This document shows positions 47,054 through 56,377 of a stretch of 64,000 bases of DNA, one piece after another. Source of the DNA: Microthrixaceae bacterium (GTDB taxonomy: Bacteria; Actinomycetota; Acidimicrobiia; Acidimicrobiales; Microtrichaceae); assembly GCA_023958095.1 (NCBI GenBank), contig JAMLGJ010000014.1, positions 1 through 64,000 of the forward strand. The letters run 5' to 3'. Both the position numbers and the translations under genes were made by a program. The notes under the pieces are model-generated. The model did no database searches. It was not told the origin of the DNA and saw only the letters and a program-made list of their open reading frames with translations. The number at the start of each line of letters is the position of its first letter. Positions within the stretch are counted from its first letter, which is position 1.

Positions 47054-48574
47054 GTGTTGTCAGCGTACGAAGTGCGACGTCCTCCACGGTCGGGGCGCAT
47101 CGCGGGATCAGAGCTCGCCGCACGGCGTGCAGCGGTTGTGGCGACCCTGGCTGCGTGGGTGTTCCTGACGGCGTTCTACTTCGTGGCGCCGATCGTGCCC
47201 AACGGTGACCAGTACCTGGTTCCACCCACCGCGCACAGCCTTGTGTACGAGCGAAACCTCGGCCTCGAGGAGTTCGCGGACCTCGAGCACATCTCGACGC
47301 ACTACGGGTTGAACCTCGACGGTGTCGGTGCTCCGCTGGAGGATCGATGGGGTCATCCGGTCAACTACTTCCCATGGCTCACGGCTGTGTTCGAGGTCCC
47401 GGTCATCGTGGCTGTGGACGCGGCCAGCGCCATCGGTATCACTTCCAACACCCGGGAACTGATCGAGGACGACCGGATGTTGCGACTCCAGTCGCTAGGG
47501 GCGGCACCACTGGCTGCCGCGGCTGCCGTCGTACTGGGTCTCTGCAGCCAGCTGTTGTTGCGCTTCGCCCGCTCGGGTGGGGCCTCGCCTTCCCGCAACG
47601 GCGAACCCTGGCGGTGGTGGGTCGTGCCATTCGGCAGTCTGGTGGCCGGGCTGGCCACACCGATCTGGTCCACTGCAAGTCGCTCAATGTGGCACCACGG
47701 TCCGGCGGTGCTGCTGACCGGGGTGGGTCTAGCAGCGACATTGATTGTGGTCGGATGGCCCGAAGTCCGTCACCGGGCATGGATCGGCGGCATCGGCGGG
47801 GCTGCCATGGCGCTTGCCTACTGGGCACGGCCTACCACCTTGGTCATGTCGGCGGCGTTGCTGTTGCTCCTCTTCTTTGCAGCGCGGGAGGTCCTGGCGC
47901 GGACTCTTCTTGGCGGCGTCGTGACCACTGCTGTCGTGTTGGGCATCAATCTGTTGCTGCTCGGTGAGTTGATCCCGCCGTACTTCAGGGGAGGCAGGGT
48001 GAGCCTCCACTCGGACTTCGCGGAGGCGTTCGCCGCCAACCTGGTCAGCCCAGCGCGCGGGTTGTTCGTGTTCAGCCCGTTCCTCGTGCTCGCGCTGCTC
48101 CACCTCCTCCCCGGACGTTGGAGAGAGTCATCGAGGGAGATGCGCCTCACCACGTCACTCACGCTCGGTGCCGTCGCAGCCATGATGCTGGCGACTGCCG
48201 CCTTCCCGCACTGGTGGGGTGGCTCCAGCTACGGCCCGCGGCTGCTGACCGAGTCTGTGGTGTTCCTCACACCTCTTGCCCTCGCGGCAGTGATCGGCCG
48301 GCAGGCGAAGGCGTCGAGACGCTTCGTATCCTGGGGGGTTGCCCCGGTGCTGATCGCCTGGTCGGTGGCGGTGCACGGGCTGGGTTCATGGACCGATGCC
48401 GGTGGTTGTTGGACCACCTACCCGGAGGCCATCGATGAATCCCCTGAAAGGATCTGGGACTGGAACGACCCCCTCGTGCTCATGGGCTTCCGGATGGTGT
48501 TGCCACCGAGCGACCCCACGGGACCGGACGGCAACCCCTGCAACCCGCAACGCACGCCCCTCGTGGGCGGGTAG
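47054..48574 (+). CDS. Polytopic membrane protein, GT-C glycosyltransferase-like
   Basis: 506 residues with about 9-11 TM helices. The first is at 27-47; the first outer loop (50-110) contains GDQYLVPPTAHSLVYERNLG and PVNYFPW. It has the overall shape of GT-C fold glycosyltransferases or Dol-P-mannose-like enzymes, with HHGPAVLLTGV and a late loop WWGGSSYGPRLLTE. Neither a substrate nor a catalytic Asp pair can be fixed. GTG 47054 with TAGGTT 6 nt upstream (47042-47047), a leaderless pattern. Stands alone after the decayed region. Confidence 0.65.
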   Translation: MLSAYEVRRPPRSGRIAGSELAARRAAVVATLAAWVFLTAFYFVAPIVPNGDQYLVPPTAHSLVYERNLGLEEFADLEHISTHYGLNLDGVGAPLEDRWGHPVNYFPWLTAVFEVPVIVAVDAASAIGITSNTRELIEDDRMLRLQSLGAAPLAAAAAVVLGLCSQLLLRFARSGGASPSRNGEPWRWWVVPFGSLVAGLATPIWSTASRSMWHHGPAVLLTGVGLAATLIVVGWPEVRHRAWIGGIGGAAMALAYWARPTTLVMSAALLLLLFFAAREVLARTLLGGVVTTAVVLGINLLLLGELIPPYFRGGRVSLHSDFAEAFAANLVSPARGLFVFSPFLVLALLHLLPGRWRESSREMRLTTSLTLGAVAAMMLATAAFPHWWGGSSYGPRLLTESVVFLTPLALAAVIGRQAKASRRFVSWGVAPVLIAWSVAVHGLGSWTDAGGCWTTYPEAIDESPERIWDWNDPLVLMGFRMVLPPSDPTGPDGNPCNPQRTPLVGG

Positions 48575-48790
48575 ACCCTCGCCCGGGACGCCAAGGGACT
48601 GTGCGGCCGAGCATGACCTCGGCGGTGAACCAGGCGGTGCAGGCGCAGCCGCCCAGCCGGGAGCCCGCTGTGCAGCGCAAGGCAGCCAATGACATCGACC
48701 GTGCATTGAGCGGAGTCTGACGCCAACGGTCGTCAGAGCTGTCGTCAATCGGGCGGCTGGGGACCTACTCGATTGCCACGCCTCAGGGGG

Positions 48791-48810
48791 ATCCCTGTCA
48801 GGGCAGGGAT
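48791..48810 (-). terminator. Hairpin downstream of tRNA-Arg
   Basis: Perfect 7-bp stem ATCCCTG/CAGGGAT (48791-48797 with 48804-48810), loop TCAGGG, 8 bp beyond the 3' end of the minus-strand tRNA. No T-run. The rest of the 244-bp gap (48575-48818) holds no gene I can support. Confidence 0.45.
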
Positions 48811-48818
48811 CTCAGTCG

Positions 48819-48892
48819 CGCGCTTGGAGGGACTCGAACCCCCAACCTTCTGATCCGTAGTCAGATGCTCTATCCAATTGAGCTACAAGCGC
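48819..48892 (-). tRNA. tRNA-Arg (ACG)
   Basis: Minus strand. Acceptor GCGCTTG pairs with CAAGCGC, discriminator G; D arm TAGCTCAATTGGATAGAGC, anticodon loop CTACGGA (ACG, read as inosine-CG), T arm GGGGGTTCGAGTCCCTC. 74 nt, no encoded CCA. Confidence 0.96.
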
Positions 48893-48998
48893 TGGGAAGT
48901 GAAAGAGGATAGACCGCGCTGGCCCGGCGGGCCACACGCGGTCCATCCTCGAAGGGGGGACACGCCCGTCCGGCACCAGCCGGGCCGGGCCATGGGGG

Positions 48999-49355
48999 TC
49001 AGACCCGCTTGCCGCAGATCGGCCAGTGGCCCGGACCACCGTTGGCCCACAGCGCGCGTGCCATGCGGTCCTGGTCCCAGGAGTGTGCTGCGGCGGGGTC
49101 GACGCCGACCAGGAAGGGATAGTGCCGGCGTGCGGTCGCGTTCCAGGTGCTCTGGCTGAACTGGTATGCGCCGCGGTAGGTGCCGTTCGCGCTCACCACC
49201 CGGTAGTTGCCGTTGGACTCGCATGCCCGCAGGCGGGCGAGCCCCGCATCCGAGATCGCGCCGCTGAAGTGGTCGGGGACACCGTTGCACGCCGAGAGGG
49301 CGAACGCTGAGACGATGGTCACAGCAAGTATCGAAAGGGTACGTCGTGTCTTCAT
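48999..49355 (-). CDS. Rpf-like / transglycosylase-like lipoprotein
   Basis: 118 residues. N-terminal signal MKTRRTLSILAVTIVSAFAL with lipobox LSAC, so exported and lipid-anchored. The rest is the small Rpf/transglycosylase-like domain: ARLRACESNGNYRVVSANGT (catalytic Glu in CESNGNY), YRGAYQFSQSTWNATA and GHWPICG. Resuscitation-promoting factors cleave peptidoglycan. ATG 49355 lies 8 nt after a good -10, so it is leaderless; no SD. Confidence 0.87.
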   Translation of the reverse strand: MKTRRTLSILAVTIVSAFALSACNGVPDHFSGAISDAGLARLRACESNGNYRVVSANGTYRGAYQFSQSTWNATARRHYPFLVGVDPAAAHSWDQDRMARALWANGGPGHWPICGKRV

Positions 49356-49363
49356 GGGAGAAG

Positions 49364-49393
49364 ACTATGACCGGTTCCGTAACAAAAATGCAA
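49364..49393 (-). promoter_or_regulatory. Promoter of the Rpf-like gene
   Basis: Minus strand: -35 TTGCAT (49388-49393), 18-bp spacer, -10 CATAGT (49364-49369), then 8 nt to the ATG. Close to the housekeeping sigma-70-type consensus and in an AT-rich patch. The rest of 49394-49503 holds no gene. Confidence 0.55.
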
Positions 49394-49503
49394 ACTAAGT
49401 GACAAACGACCGACATCATCGAGCGTCGGATCGAAACACACGCGGCAGCTGGGGCCGGACGCGGAACGGGCGCCGACCAGTGGTCAGCGCCCGTTCCAAA
49501 ATG

Positions 49504-49592
49504 CGGAGAGGGTGGGATTTGAACCCACGGAGGGGTTGCCCCCTCACCTCCTTAGCAGGGAGGCCCGATCGGCCAGACTCCGGCACCTCTCC
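49504..49592 (-). tRNA. tRNA-Ser (GCT)
   Basis: Minus strand, 89 nt with the long variable arm of class II tRNAs. Acceptor GGAGAGG/CCTCTCC, anticodon stem-loop CTCCCTGCTAAGGAG with GCT, T arm GTGGGTTCAAATCCCAC, discriminator G. Confidence 0.96.
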
Positions 49593-49699
49593 GGGTCAGG
49601 CAGCGATCCTAGCCGCGGTGACCCCGAGGTCCACCCGGCAGCTCCACATCGTGGGTCCGGGCTGTCGGGCCGGACACCGCCATGATCCACACTGTTGCG

Positions 49700-50224
49700 A
49701 TGGATCTCGATCGCACGCGCGAGCTGCAGTCCCTGCTGGAGGCGATGGACGACGCGGACCTCTCCGAGGTGGCACAGATGGTGCGCGACCTGCAGCGGGG
49801 CCGGGCGCTCGAGTTCGAGGACCTCGACGCTGTCGTCGCCGATGCATTCGAGAAGGGTTTCGACCACCGGGGGATGGCCCTCGACCCGTGGGTGACACCC
49901 GGGGGGCTCGTGGTGGTTCCGGGTGCCAAGATCCACCGGTCCCGCAGCAACCACCGGTGTCGCTTCGCGGCGGTCGGGGACGTGTGGGTCTGGGACAGCT
50001 CCGAGCGGATCGTGGACGAACTGCGGCGCCTTCCCGACGACCGCGACTCGCTGCAGACCGTCACGTTGCTCGCAGCAGTCGATGGCCTGGTGCTCGACGT
50101 GGTGACCTCCAGGGCCACCGGCGGTACCCACACCCGACAGTCCTCCGTCGCGTACGAGGTGAGAGGGGGAGAGCTCGTCCCGACCATGCCGACGGCCAGC
50201 CCGTCGGGGGAGGAGCGCCGCTGA
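49700..50224 (+). CDS. Conserved-looking hypothetical protein
   Basis: 174 residues, soluble. An N-terminal helical segment (DRTRELQSLLEAMDDADLSE ... FEDLDAVVADAFEKGFDHRG), then a compact beta-rich part with TPGGLVVVPGAKIHRSRSNH, CRFAAVGDVWVWDS and LLAAVDGLVLDVVTSRATGG. No family recognised. ATG 49682 is an alternative start six codons earlier; CACACT lies 6 nt before ATG 49700. Convergent with the methyltransferase 7 bp away. Confidence 0.65.
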   Translation: MDLDRTRELQSLLEAMDDADLSEVAQMVRDLQRGRALEFEDLDAVVADAFEKGFDHRGMALDPWVTPGGLVVVPGAKIHRSRSNHRCRFAAVGDVWVWDSSERIVDELRRLPDDRDSLQTVTLLAAVDGLVLDVVTSRATGGTHTRQSSVAYEVRGGELVPTMPTASPSGEERR

Positions 50225-50231
50225 CGCGCGC

Positions 50232-50849
50232 TCAGTCGGGGTTCACCGCCACACCCTCGGTGAAGTACACCCACGGCCGCGGACCCTGCGCGTAGCGGCT
50301 GGTGGAGCTCTGCACCTCGAAACCTGCCGCCGCGACGAGCTCGGTGGGGTCACGCGTCAGGTGGCATCCATCCGCCAGGGTCTTCTGGGCGGGCTCGAAG
50401 CGCCGCTGCCAGCGGGCCACGCGATCGTCGGGTGCGAGGCCGTGTTCGAGGAAGTTGAAGCGCCCTCCGGGGCGCAGCACGCGCCGGAGTTCACCCAGTG
50501 CGGTCTCGACATCCGGAATCGTGCAGAGGGTGAACGTGCTGAGCGCACCGTCACAGGAGTCGTCCTCGAGCGGGAGTGACTCGCCGTGCAGCCCGACGTG
50601 CTTCACGTCGGCATGTGAGCGCTGTATCCGCTCGTGGGCGAGTCGCCGGGCGAGCTCGGCCGGTTCGACCGCGAACACCGTCTCCACCTCCGGTGGGTAC
50701 ACCGGGACGTTGAGGCCGGAACCGAAGCCGATCTCGACCACGGTGCCCGAGAGACCCTCGACCGCGCGCTCGCGCCAGCGGACCATTCCCTGCGAACCAC
50801 ATGCCCGGTCGACCAGGTGCGGCAGGATCTTCTCCCGGTAGAAGCTCAC
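50232..50849 (-). CDS. SAM-dependent methyltransferase (UbiE/Methyltransf_11 type)
   Basis: 205 residues: VVEIGFGSGLNVPVYPPEVE (AdoMet site), VFAVEPAELARRLA, SLPLEDDSCDGALSTFTLCT and LRRVLRPGGRFNFLEHG. Last gene of a three-gene run: its GTG overlaps the end of the MBL gene by 4 bp (50846-50849). The substrate is unknown, but coupling to mycothiol-dependent formaldehyde metabolism suggests a linked small-molecule or thiol substrate. Confidence 0.82.
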   Translation of the reverse strand: MSFYREKILPHLVDRACGSQGMVRWRERAVEGLSGTVVEIGFGSGLNVPVYPPEVETVFAVEPAELARRLAHERIQRSHADVKHVGLHGESLPLEDDSCDGALSTFTLCTIPDVETALGELRRVLRPGGRFNFLEHGLAPDDRVARWQRRFEPAQKTLADGCHLTRDPTELVAAAGFEVQSSTSRYAQGPRPWVYFTEGVAVNPD

Positions 50850-51460
50850 CAGTCAGATGCTCCTCGTTGCTCGGCGGACACGGTCGTGGATTCGCCGTGT
50901 CCGGTGTTGACAAGGGTGTCACCCGGGAGGGTGAACAACCGGGTCCGGATGCTCTGCTCGAGCAGTGCGCGGTCGCTGAAGCTCCGGCCGGTCGCTCCGG
51001 GTCCGCCGTTGAACAGCGTGTCCCCACTGAAGAGCACCCCCTCGGAACCAAGGTGCAGGCACACCCCACCCGGTGAGTGGCCCGGAGTGTGCAGCACCTC
51101 GAGTGACGACCCCGCGACGGTGATCTCGTCACCGTCGCCCAGTGACACGTCCACCCGCCGGTCCGGGTAGAGGACCTCCCAGAGCATCGCGTCGTCAGGA
51201 TGCAACAGGATCGGAGCGCCGGTGGCCCCGGCCAGTTCGGCCGCGGCGTTGATGTGGTCGTTGTGGGCATGGGTGCACACGATCGCGTTGACCTTGCGAC
51301 CGGCGACGCGCTCGAGGATGGGGCGATGATCGTGTGCAGCATCTATCACGACCACCTCGCGGTCGTCACCGACGATCCAGATGTTGTTCTCGACCTCGAA
51401 GTCCTCGCCGTCGAGGCTGAACACCCCGGCCGTGACCACGTGGTCGATCCTCGCGCTCAC
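50846..51460 (-). CDS. MBL-fold hydrolase linked to mycothiol-dependent formaldehyde oxidation
   Basis: 204 residues. Metallo-beta-lactamase fold with [10 protein letters not shown] (metal motif HxHxDH), [13 protein letters not shown] and [12 protein letters not shown]. In actinobacteria such a gene regularly follows mscR (Rv2260 after Rv2259) and is thought to hydrolyse S-formylmycothiol to formate and mycothiol; that role is inferred from position. Overlaps mscR by 4 bp (51457-51460). Confidence 0.85.
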   Translation of the reverse strand: MSARIDHVVTAGVFSLDGEDFEVENNIWIVGDDREVVVIDAAHDHRPILERVAGRKVNAIVCTHAHNDHINAAAELAGATGAPILLHPDDAMLWEVLYPDRRVDVSLGDGDEITVAGSSLEVLHTPGHSPGGVCLHLGSEGVLFSGDTLFNGGPGATGRSFSDRALLEQSIRTRLFTLPGDTLVNTGHGESTTVSAEQRGASDW

Positions 51461-52542
51461 AGCATCACCACCGAGCGCAGGACGTCCCCGGTGGCCATGT
51501 GGGCGAATGCTTCCTGGACGTCACCGAGGCCGATCCTCTCGCTCACGAAGCCGTCCAGGTCGAGCCGGCCCTGGTTGTACAGGTCGACCAGCATCGGGAA
51601 GTCGCGGCTCGGCAGGCAGTCCCCGTACCACGACGACTTGAGGGCCCCGCCGCGCCCGAAGACGTCCAGCAGTGGCAACTCGAGTCGCATCTCCGGCCTC
51701 GGCACGCCCACGAGCACCACCGTGCCGGCCAGGTCGCGGGCGTAGAAGGCCTGCTCGTAGGTCTGCGGGGTACCCACCGCGTCGATGACGACATCCGCCC
51801 CGTTGCCCCCGGTGAGTCCACGGATTGCATCCACGGGGTCCGTGTCGGAGGAGTTGATCGTGTGGGTCGCGCCGAAGCGCTGTGCGGACTCGAGCTTGCG
51901 GTCGTCGATGTCGACCGCGATCACGGTGTTCGCCCCGGCCAGCACGGCACCCGCCACCGCGGCCGCGCCAACACCTCCACAGCCGATCACCGCGACCGAG
52001 TCACCCCTGGTGACACCCCCGGTGTTGATGGCGGCACCGAGGCCCGCCATGACGCCGCAACCGAGCAGTCCCGCAACCTCGGGTGGGGCTGCCGGGTCGA
52101 CCCTGGTGCACTGGCCGGCGGCCACGAGCGTCTTGTCGGCGAACGCTCCGATGCCGAGCGCCGGGCTGAGCGGTGTGCCATCGGTGAGGGTCATCGACTG
52201 CTCGGCGTTGTGGGTGTCGAAGCAGTACTGCTGGCGGCCGCGCGCGCATGCCCTGCACTGGCCGCACACCGCACGCCAGTTGAGCACCACGTAGTCACCG
52301 GCGGACACCTCGGTCACGCCGGGACCCACCTCGGCAACCGTTCCCGCCGCCTCGTGGCCGAGCAGGAACGGGAAGTCGTCGCTGATCCCTCCCTCGAGGT
52401 AGTGCAGGTCGGTGTGGCAGACCCCGCAGGCGGCCACGTCGACCACGACCTCGCCGGGTCCCGGGTCCGGCACCACGATCGTGTGGATCTCCACCGGAGC
52501 GTCCCGGGCGGTTGCGATGACCCCTCGAACCTCGTGTGGCAT
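51457..52542 (-). CDS. mscR: S-(hydroxymethyl)mycothiol dehydrogenase
   Basis: Zinc-dependent medium-chain alcohol dehydrogenase that oxidises the formaldehyde-mycothiol adduct. 361 residues: catalytic-zinc [14 protein letters not shown] and GHEAAGTV, structural-zinc Cys in [19 protein letters not shown]-binding [15 protein letters not shown]. Close resemblance to MscR/AdhE2, and the MBL hydrolase neighbour supports it. The organism therefore very probably makes mycothiol. ATG 52542; first gene of a tight three-gene operon. Confidence 0.9.
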   Translation of the reverse strand: MPHEVRGVIATARDAPVEIHTIVVPDPGPGEVVVDVAACGVCHTDLHYLEGGISDDFPFLLGHEAAGTVAEVGPGVTEVSAGDYVVLNWRAVCGQCRACARGRQQYCFDTHNAEQSMTLTDGTPLSPALGIGAFADKTLVAAGQCTRVDPAAPPEVAGLLGCGVMAGLGAAINTGGVTRGDSVAVIGCGGVGAAAVAGAVLAGANTVIAVDIDDRKLESAQRFGATHTINSSDTDPVDAIRGLTGGNGADVVIDAVGTPQTYEQAFYARDLAGTVVLVGVPRPEMRLELPLLDVFGRGGALKSSWYGDCLPSRDFPMLVDLYNQGRLDLDGFVSERIGLGDVQEAFAHMATGDVLRSVVML

Positions 52543-52625
52543 GTGTGTCCCCCCTGGTCGCCACCGAGTGTGCCAGATGGGAACGCAACCGTGACGCCCG
52601 ATGCGCTCGGCGTTTCGCTGCGGGG

Positions 52626-53144
52626 CTACTCCGGGTGGCCGGGGTGGATCGACCCCGCTGCGCGGTGCCGTAGTGGCGCTCCCCCGACGGGGGTGGTTCC
52701 CACCTCGACCGGTTCGAGCACGTGGATCACGTGGTCACCCACGTCGATACGGTGCAGCACCGTGCCGACGAGCCAGGCCCTCGAGCCGGAGACGAGACGC
52801 ACACCTCCGGGACCCTCCACCCAGTCGCACAGGTCGAACTTGTCGGTGCCGTCATCAGCGGTCTCACCACCGAAGAGCCGTGCAACGGCGACCTGGGATG
52901 CCGCGAGGAGGTTCACCCCGAGCACCGACGAATCCACGGCAACCGAGTAGGTGTGGTTGGCCTTCGACAGGGCCACCGCGTACCGGGGAGGGTCGATGCT
53001 GCACTGGGTGTGGAATCCCACCAGGCATCCCGAGGAGCCCGCCCCGGACCCGGCGGTGACCACCAGCATCGACGGGTCGGCCGCTTCGGTGAAGGGTCCG
53101 AGGTCCACCGTTGGACCGTACCGGCTGCTGCGCGCGGTGTGCAC
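52626..53144 (-). CDS. Flavin-reductase-like domain protein
   Basis: 172 residues. FMN-binding split-barrel pattern: [60 protein letters not shown] and [14 protein letters not shown], as in flavin reductases that partner oxygenases. GTG 53144. The partner is not evident. It follows the esterase gene by 27 bp on the same strand, so the two may be co-transcribed. Confidence 0.82.
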   Translation of the reverse strand: MHTARSSRYGPTVDLGPFTEAADPSMLVVTAGSGAGSSGCLVGFHTQCSIDPPRYAVALSKANHTYSVAVDSSVLGVNLLAASQVAVARLFGGETADDGTDKFDLCDWVEGPGGVRLVSGSRAWLVGTVLHRIDVGDHVIHVLEPVEVGTTPVGGAPLRHRAAGSIHPGHPE

Positions 53145-53171
53145 GGGGACGCACCGGCGCGGCGGCAGGCC

Positions 53172-54092
53172 TCACCTGGCGACCCTGTCCAGGAAGTCGT
53201 CCATGGTGGCCACCGGGGTGCCGCACCACGGTTCGTGACCCCGGCAGCGCTCCTCGAAGGCGTGCGAGGACACCTCGACGTAGCGCATCCGTGCCCCGTG
53301 TCCGACCCGGTCGGCCCTGTGCACCAGGGCGTGCGCCTGGTCGAGCAGGACGATCGGATCCTGGGCACCGTGGACCAGCAAGGTCTCGGGATCGGCGGCG
53401 TCGAGCCAGCGCACCGCACTCGCCGCGGAGCGACTCCCGGAGGGTCGCAGCCAGCCACGAGGCCCCTCGAGGTCGCGGTGCCACCCGTCGGAGTCCCAGG
53501 GACTGAGGGGGGTGCCGGCGAAGTCGTAGACCCCCGAGAACAGGACCGCCCCGTCCACCTCGGGCAGGTCGGCACCCGGGAAGTCCTCGTTCGCGCCGAA
53601 CGCTCCCAGGGCTGCGATCGTCGATCCAGCCGAATGCCCGGCCACGACGACCTTCTGGGTGGACAGGCCCAACGCCGCACCCTCTTCGCGGACCCACTCC
53701 AGGGCCATCGCGAGGTCCTCCACCGCGGCCGGGAACGGGTCCTTCGGCGCCAGGCGGTACTCGATCGACACGAGGTCGTATCCCCGCCGAAGCTCGTGGA
53801 GCAGCAACGAGGGCAGCAGGTTCGCCTTGTCGCCCTCCACCCAGCCCCCTCCGTGGAGGAACACGATCGTGCCGCGCTCACCACTCGAGAGATACAGGTC
53901 CGCGAGCTGTCTCGGGTGGCTGCCGTAGGCCACGTCACGGTGCGTCGGGGAGATGGTGTTGCCCCAGTCGAACGGTATGACCTCGTACGGGGGTGGGAGC
54001 GGCGCACACGCCGCCGACACGGCGAGGGTCATCGCGACCGCGGCCAGCAGAAGTGAGCGCCGAACGCGGCGCAGGGGAAATCCCGTGGGCAT
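53172..54092 (-). CDS. Secreted alpha/beta-hydrolase lipoprotein (esterase)
   Basis: 306 residues. Signal RRVRRSLLLAAVAMTLAVSA with lipobox SAAC, so a lipoprotein. Esterase/lipase features: oxyanion HGGGW (IVFLHGGGWVEG), nucleophile GHSAGS, and late Asp (LLVHGAQDPIVLLDQ) and His (EVSSHAFEE). Hormone-sensitive-lipase-like or carboxylesterase type. ATG 54092 with SD AGGAGGA 6 nt upstream. Substrate unknown. Confidence 0.86.
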   Translation of the reverse strand: MPTGFPLRRVRRSLLLAAVAMTLAVSAACAPLPPPYEVIPFDWGNTISPTHRDVAYGSHPRQLADLYLSSGERGTIVFLHGGGWVEGDKANLLPSLLLHELRRGYDLVSIEYRLAPKDPFPAAVEDLAMALEWVREEGAALGLSTQKVVVAGHSAGSTIAALGAFGANEDFPGADLPEVDGAVLFSGVYDFAGTPLSPWDSDGWHRDLEGPRGWLRPSGSRSAASAVRWLDAADPETLLVHGAQDPIVLLDQAHALVHRADRVGHGARMRYVEVSSHAFEERCRGHEPWCGTPVATMDDFLDRVAR

Positions 54093-54287
54093 GTCGTCCT
54101 CCTCTCCTGCCGGGAACCGACGCGACCTGGCCGCTTCGGTCCCCGGCAGCCACCTTTCCTCTCCCACGAGGTGTCGGCATGCCCTGACCGGAGTGTAGAC
54201 AAAAGTGTCGAACCCGCGTACGAATGAGTCGATCAACCCACGCGCCACGGGCAGTGCCCGACGGGGGTCGCGCTCAAGCGGATCCGC

Positions 54288-55010
54288 TCAGGCGGGCTCC
54301 GTCATCGCCATGACGATCGCCTGCACCGAGATCGAGGCAATGCTCCACTGGCCTTCCCTACCGGACTCGGGGTCGGACCAGTCGACGAGCGGTGTCGGGT
54401 CGGCCTCGCCGTAGAGGCGCTGCAACATGAACCCGTCGATGCACGCCATGACCGCGGCGACGATGTCCTTCGTCGTGAGGGGAGCCCGCACGCGACGATC
54501 GAACCGCTCCAGCAGGGCGTCGTAGAACTCGGCGACGACCTCCTTGATGGCGTCGATGTTGGACTCGTGACTTCCCCCGTAGGCCGCGAGTGCGACGCTC
54601 GCCCGCCATGCTGCGCGACCCATCTCGTCGTCATGGCCCGACAGCTCGGCATGCGTGAGATCGTTCATCAGCTCACTGAAGGTTCCACCGTGCATGGCGG
54701 CGATGGCCATGAGGTCGGGTTTGATCGGATCGCCCCACTCGTTCTCGAGGACCTCACCGAGGAAACGTTGGAAGGGGGTGAGACCGTCGTGGGAACCATC
54801 GGGTGGCTCACCCCAGTAGTGGTAGAACGCCGAGCGGGCCACACCCGCACGACGCGCGGTCTCGGTCGGATCCAGGAAGGCGAACGCATCCAGCACGGCG
54901 CTCTCCCGGGACCGTTCGGACCTGAACAGCTCGACCATCTGCTCCCGGGCCGCGCGAACGAGTTTCGTCCGCGCTGATTCGCCATCTGGCCCCATCCGAC
55001 GATCCGGCAT
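54288..55010 (-). CDS. TetR-family transcriptional regulator
   Basis: 240 residues. The N-terminal helix-turn-helix lies around ESAVLDAFAFLDPTETARRA and GVARSAFYHYWG, unusually placed because about 35 residues sit before it. The rest is an all-helical ligand domain. ATG 55010 is chosen for GGAGG 9 nt upstream. Upstream of the esterase/flavin-reductase pair on the same strand, which it might control; no operator stands out in the 195-bp gap (54093-54287). Confidence 0.8.
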   Translation of the reverse strand: MPDRRMGPDGESARTKLVRAAREQMVELFRSERSRESAVLDAFAFLDPTETARRAGVARSAFYHYWGEPPDGSHDGLTPFQRFLGEVLENEWGDPIKPDLMAIAAMHGGTFSELMNDLTHAELSGHDDEMGRAAWRASVALAAYGGSHESNIDAIKEVVAEFYDALLERFDRRVRAPLTTKDIVAAVMACIDGFMLQRLYGEADPTPLVDWSDPESGREGQWSIASISVQAIVMAMTEPA

Positions 55011-55195
55011 GTCGGGACTCCTCCAACGCTTCGCTTCGCATCGAGTCCCGAGGTGTCGGGCCACGGTGCACATGGTCGCCAAACCCCGGGCAGAGCCCGC
55101 CGACCGCGTCGTGCACGGTCGGTTCCAGTCCCAACTTGCCCACCCGAGGATATGCGCGAACGGCGTTCAGGATCGGGACGCAAGCCGTTGGGTGG

Positions 55196-55282
55196 CGGAG
55201 GGAGGGGGATTCGAACCCCCGGGACCCGTGAGGGCCCAACGGTTTTCAAGACCGTCGCAATCGTCCGCTCTGCCATCCCTCC
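55196..55282 (-). tRNA. tRNA-Ser (TGA)
   Basis: Minus strand, 87 nt class II tRNA. Acceptor GGAGGGA/TCCCTCC, anticodon loop CTTGAAA with TGA, long variable arm GGGCCCTCACGGGTCCC, T arm GGGGGTTCGAATCCCCC, discriminator G. Confidence 0.96.
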
Positions 55283-55360
55283 GGCCATGACGATACCGGA
55301 CACCCGCGACCGCGCCGGCCTCGCGTGGGACCCCGGGGCCCCGCGTGGGAGACTCGCGGC

Positions 55361-56356
55361 ATGCAGCGCCTACGGAACAACGACAAGTGCTGGTGTGGCT
55401 CGGGAGCGAAGTTCAAGCGCTGCCACGGCGATGTGCGCAGGCTGCAGCGCGATCCCGTGGAGCTCGGTTCGGTGAGTGCCGAACGGCCCGTGCCGGAGCA
55501 CATCACGAGGCCCGACTACGTGGCGGTCGGCTCGGTCACCACGCCCACCGGGCTGCAGATCCACGACGACGAGAGCCTCGAGCGCATGCGAGCTGCGTGC
55601 CGGGTCGCCGCCGAGGTTCTGCTGCGCACCGGGGCGGCTGTCGACGTGGGGGTGACCACCGACGAACTCGATGCGGTGGCCCACGACACCTACATCGAAC
55701 TCGGCGCCTATCCGAGCACCCTGCACTACGGCGGCGCGCGCGACTACCCGAAGTCGATCTGCACCTCGGTCAACGGGGTCGTGTGCCACGGCATCCCCGA
55801 CAGCCGTCCTCTTCGTTCGGGTGACATCGTGAACGTCGACGTCACGGCCTTCGTGGAAGGGATGCACGGCGACACCTCCGCGACGTTCTGTGTTGGGGAG
55901 GTCGACGAGCCCACCAGGGGGCTGGTCGAGACCACGCGCGAGGCCACGTTGCGCGGCATCGCTGCGGTCTCACCCGGTGAGCCACTGAGGCGCATCGCCG
56001 AGGCGATCGAGCCCTTCGCCGCCTCGAGGGGCTATGGGGTGGTCAAGGAGTACGGCGGCCATGGGATCGGGGCGACGTTCCACGCCACTCCGCACATCAA
56101 CCACTGCATCACCCGGGGCGACACGATGCCCTTCGAGGTCGGGATGACCTTCACGGTCGAGCCGATGCTCACCACCGGCAGCGGCGGCTACCGACAGGCA
56201 GCCGACGGTTGGACCGAGCACGTCGTGGACTCGATGCCCACCGCGCAGTTCGAGCACACGGTGCTGGTGACCCCCGAGGGACGGGAGATCCTCACGGTGA
56301 CCGAGGACGGGCGCACCGCAGCCGGCACGCTCGATGAACTCCAACTGCCGGCCTAG
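55361..56356 (+). CDS. map: Methionine aminopeptidase type I with SEC-C zinc motif
   Basis: Removes N-terminal Met from new proteins. 331 residues. A zinc-binding SEC-C motif is at the very start (NDKCWCGSGAKFKRCHG, 8-24), then a linker, then the pita-bread catalytic domain with GVVCHGIPDSRPL, DIVNVDVTAFVEGMHGDTSA, EYGGHGIGATFHATP and FEVGMTFTVEP, carrying the Asp, Asp, His, Glu, Glu metal ligands. ATG 55361 with GAGACT 6 nt upstream, a leaderless pattern. SEC-C fusions of this enzyme are known in some bacteria. Confidence 0.94.
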   Translation: MQRLRNNDKCWCGSGAKFKRCHGDVRRLQRDPVELGSVSAERPVPEHITRPDYVAVGSVTTPTGLQIHDDESLERMRAACRVAAEVLLRTGAAVDVGVTTDELDAVAHDTYIELGAYPSTLHYGGARDYPKSICTSVNGVVCHGIPDSRPLRSGDIVNVDVTAFVEGMHGDTSATFCVGEVDEPTRGLVETTREATLRGIAAVSPGEPLRRIAEAIEPFAASRGYGVVKEYGGHGIGATFHATPHINHCITRGDTMPFEVGMTFTVEPMLTTGSGGYRQAADGWTEHVVDSMPTAQFEHTVLVTPEGREILTVTEDGRTAAGTLDELQLPA

Positions 56357-56377
56357 GTCGCCATCCCGGGATGCGTG

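Noticed and set aside
48600-48720. Short plus-strand ORF of 35 codons after the membrane gene
   Set aside because: No RBS, no -10 motif at leaderless distance, no recognisable composition.
49356-49503. Riboswitch (for example c-di-AMP ydaO) before the Rpf-like gene
   Set aside because: The predicted promoter lies 8 nt before the start codon, leaving no room for a leader RNA.
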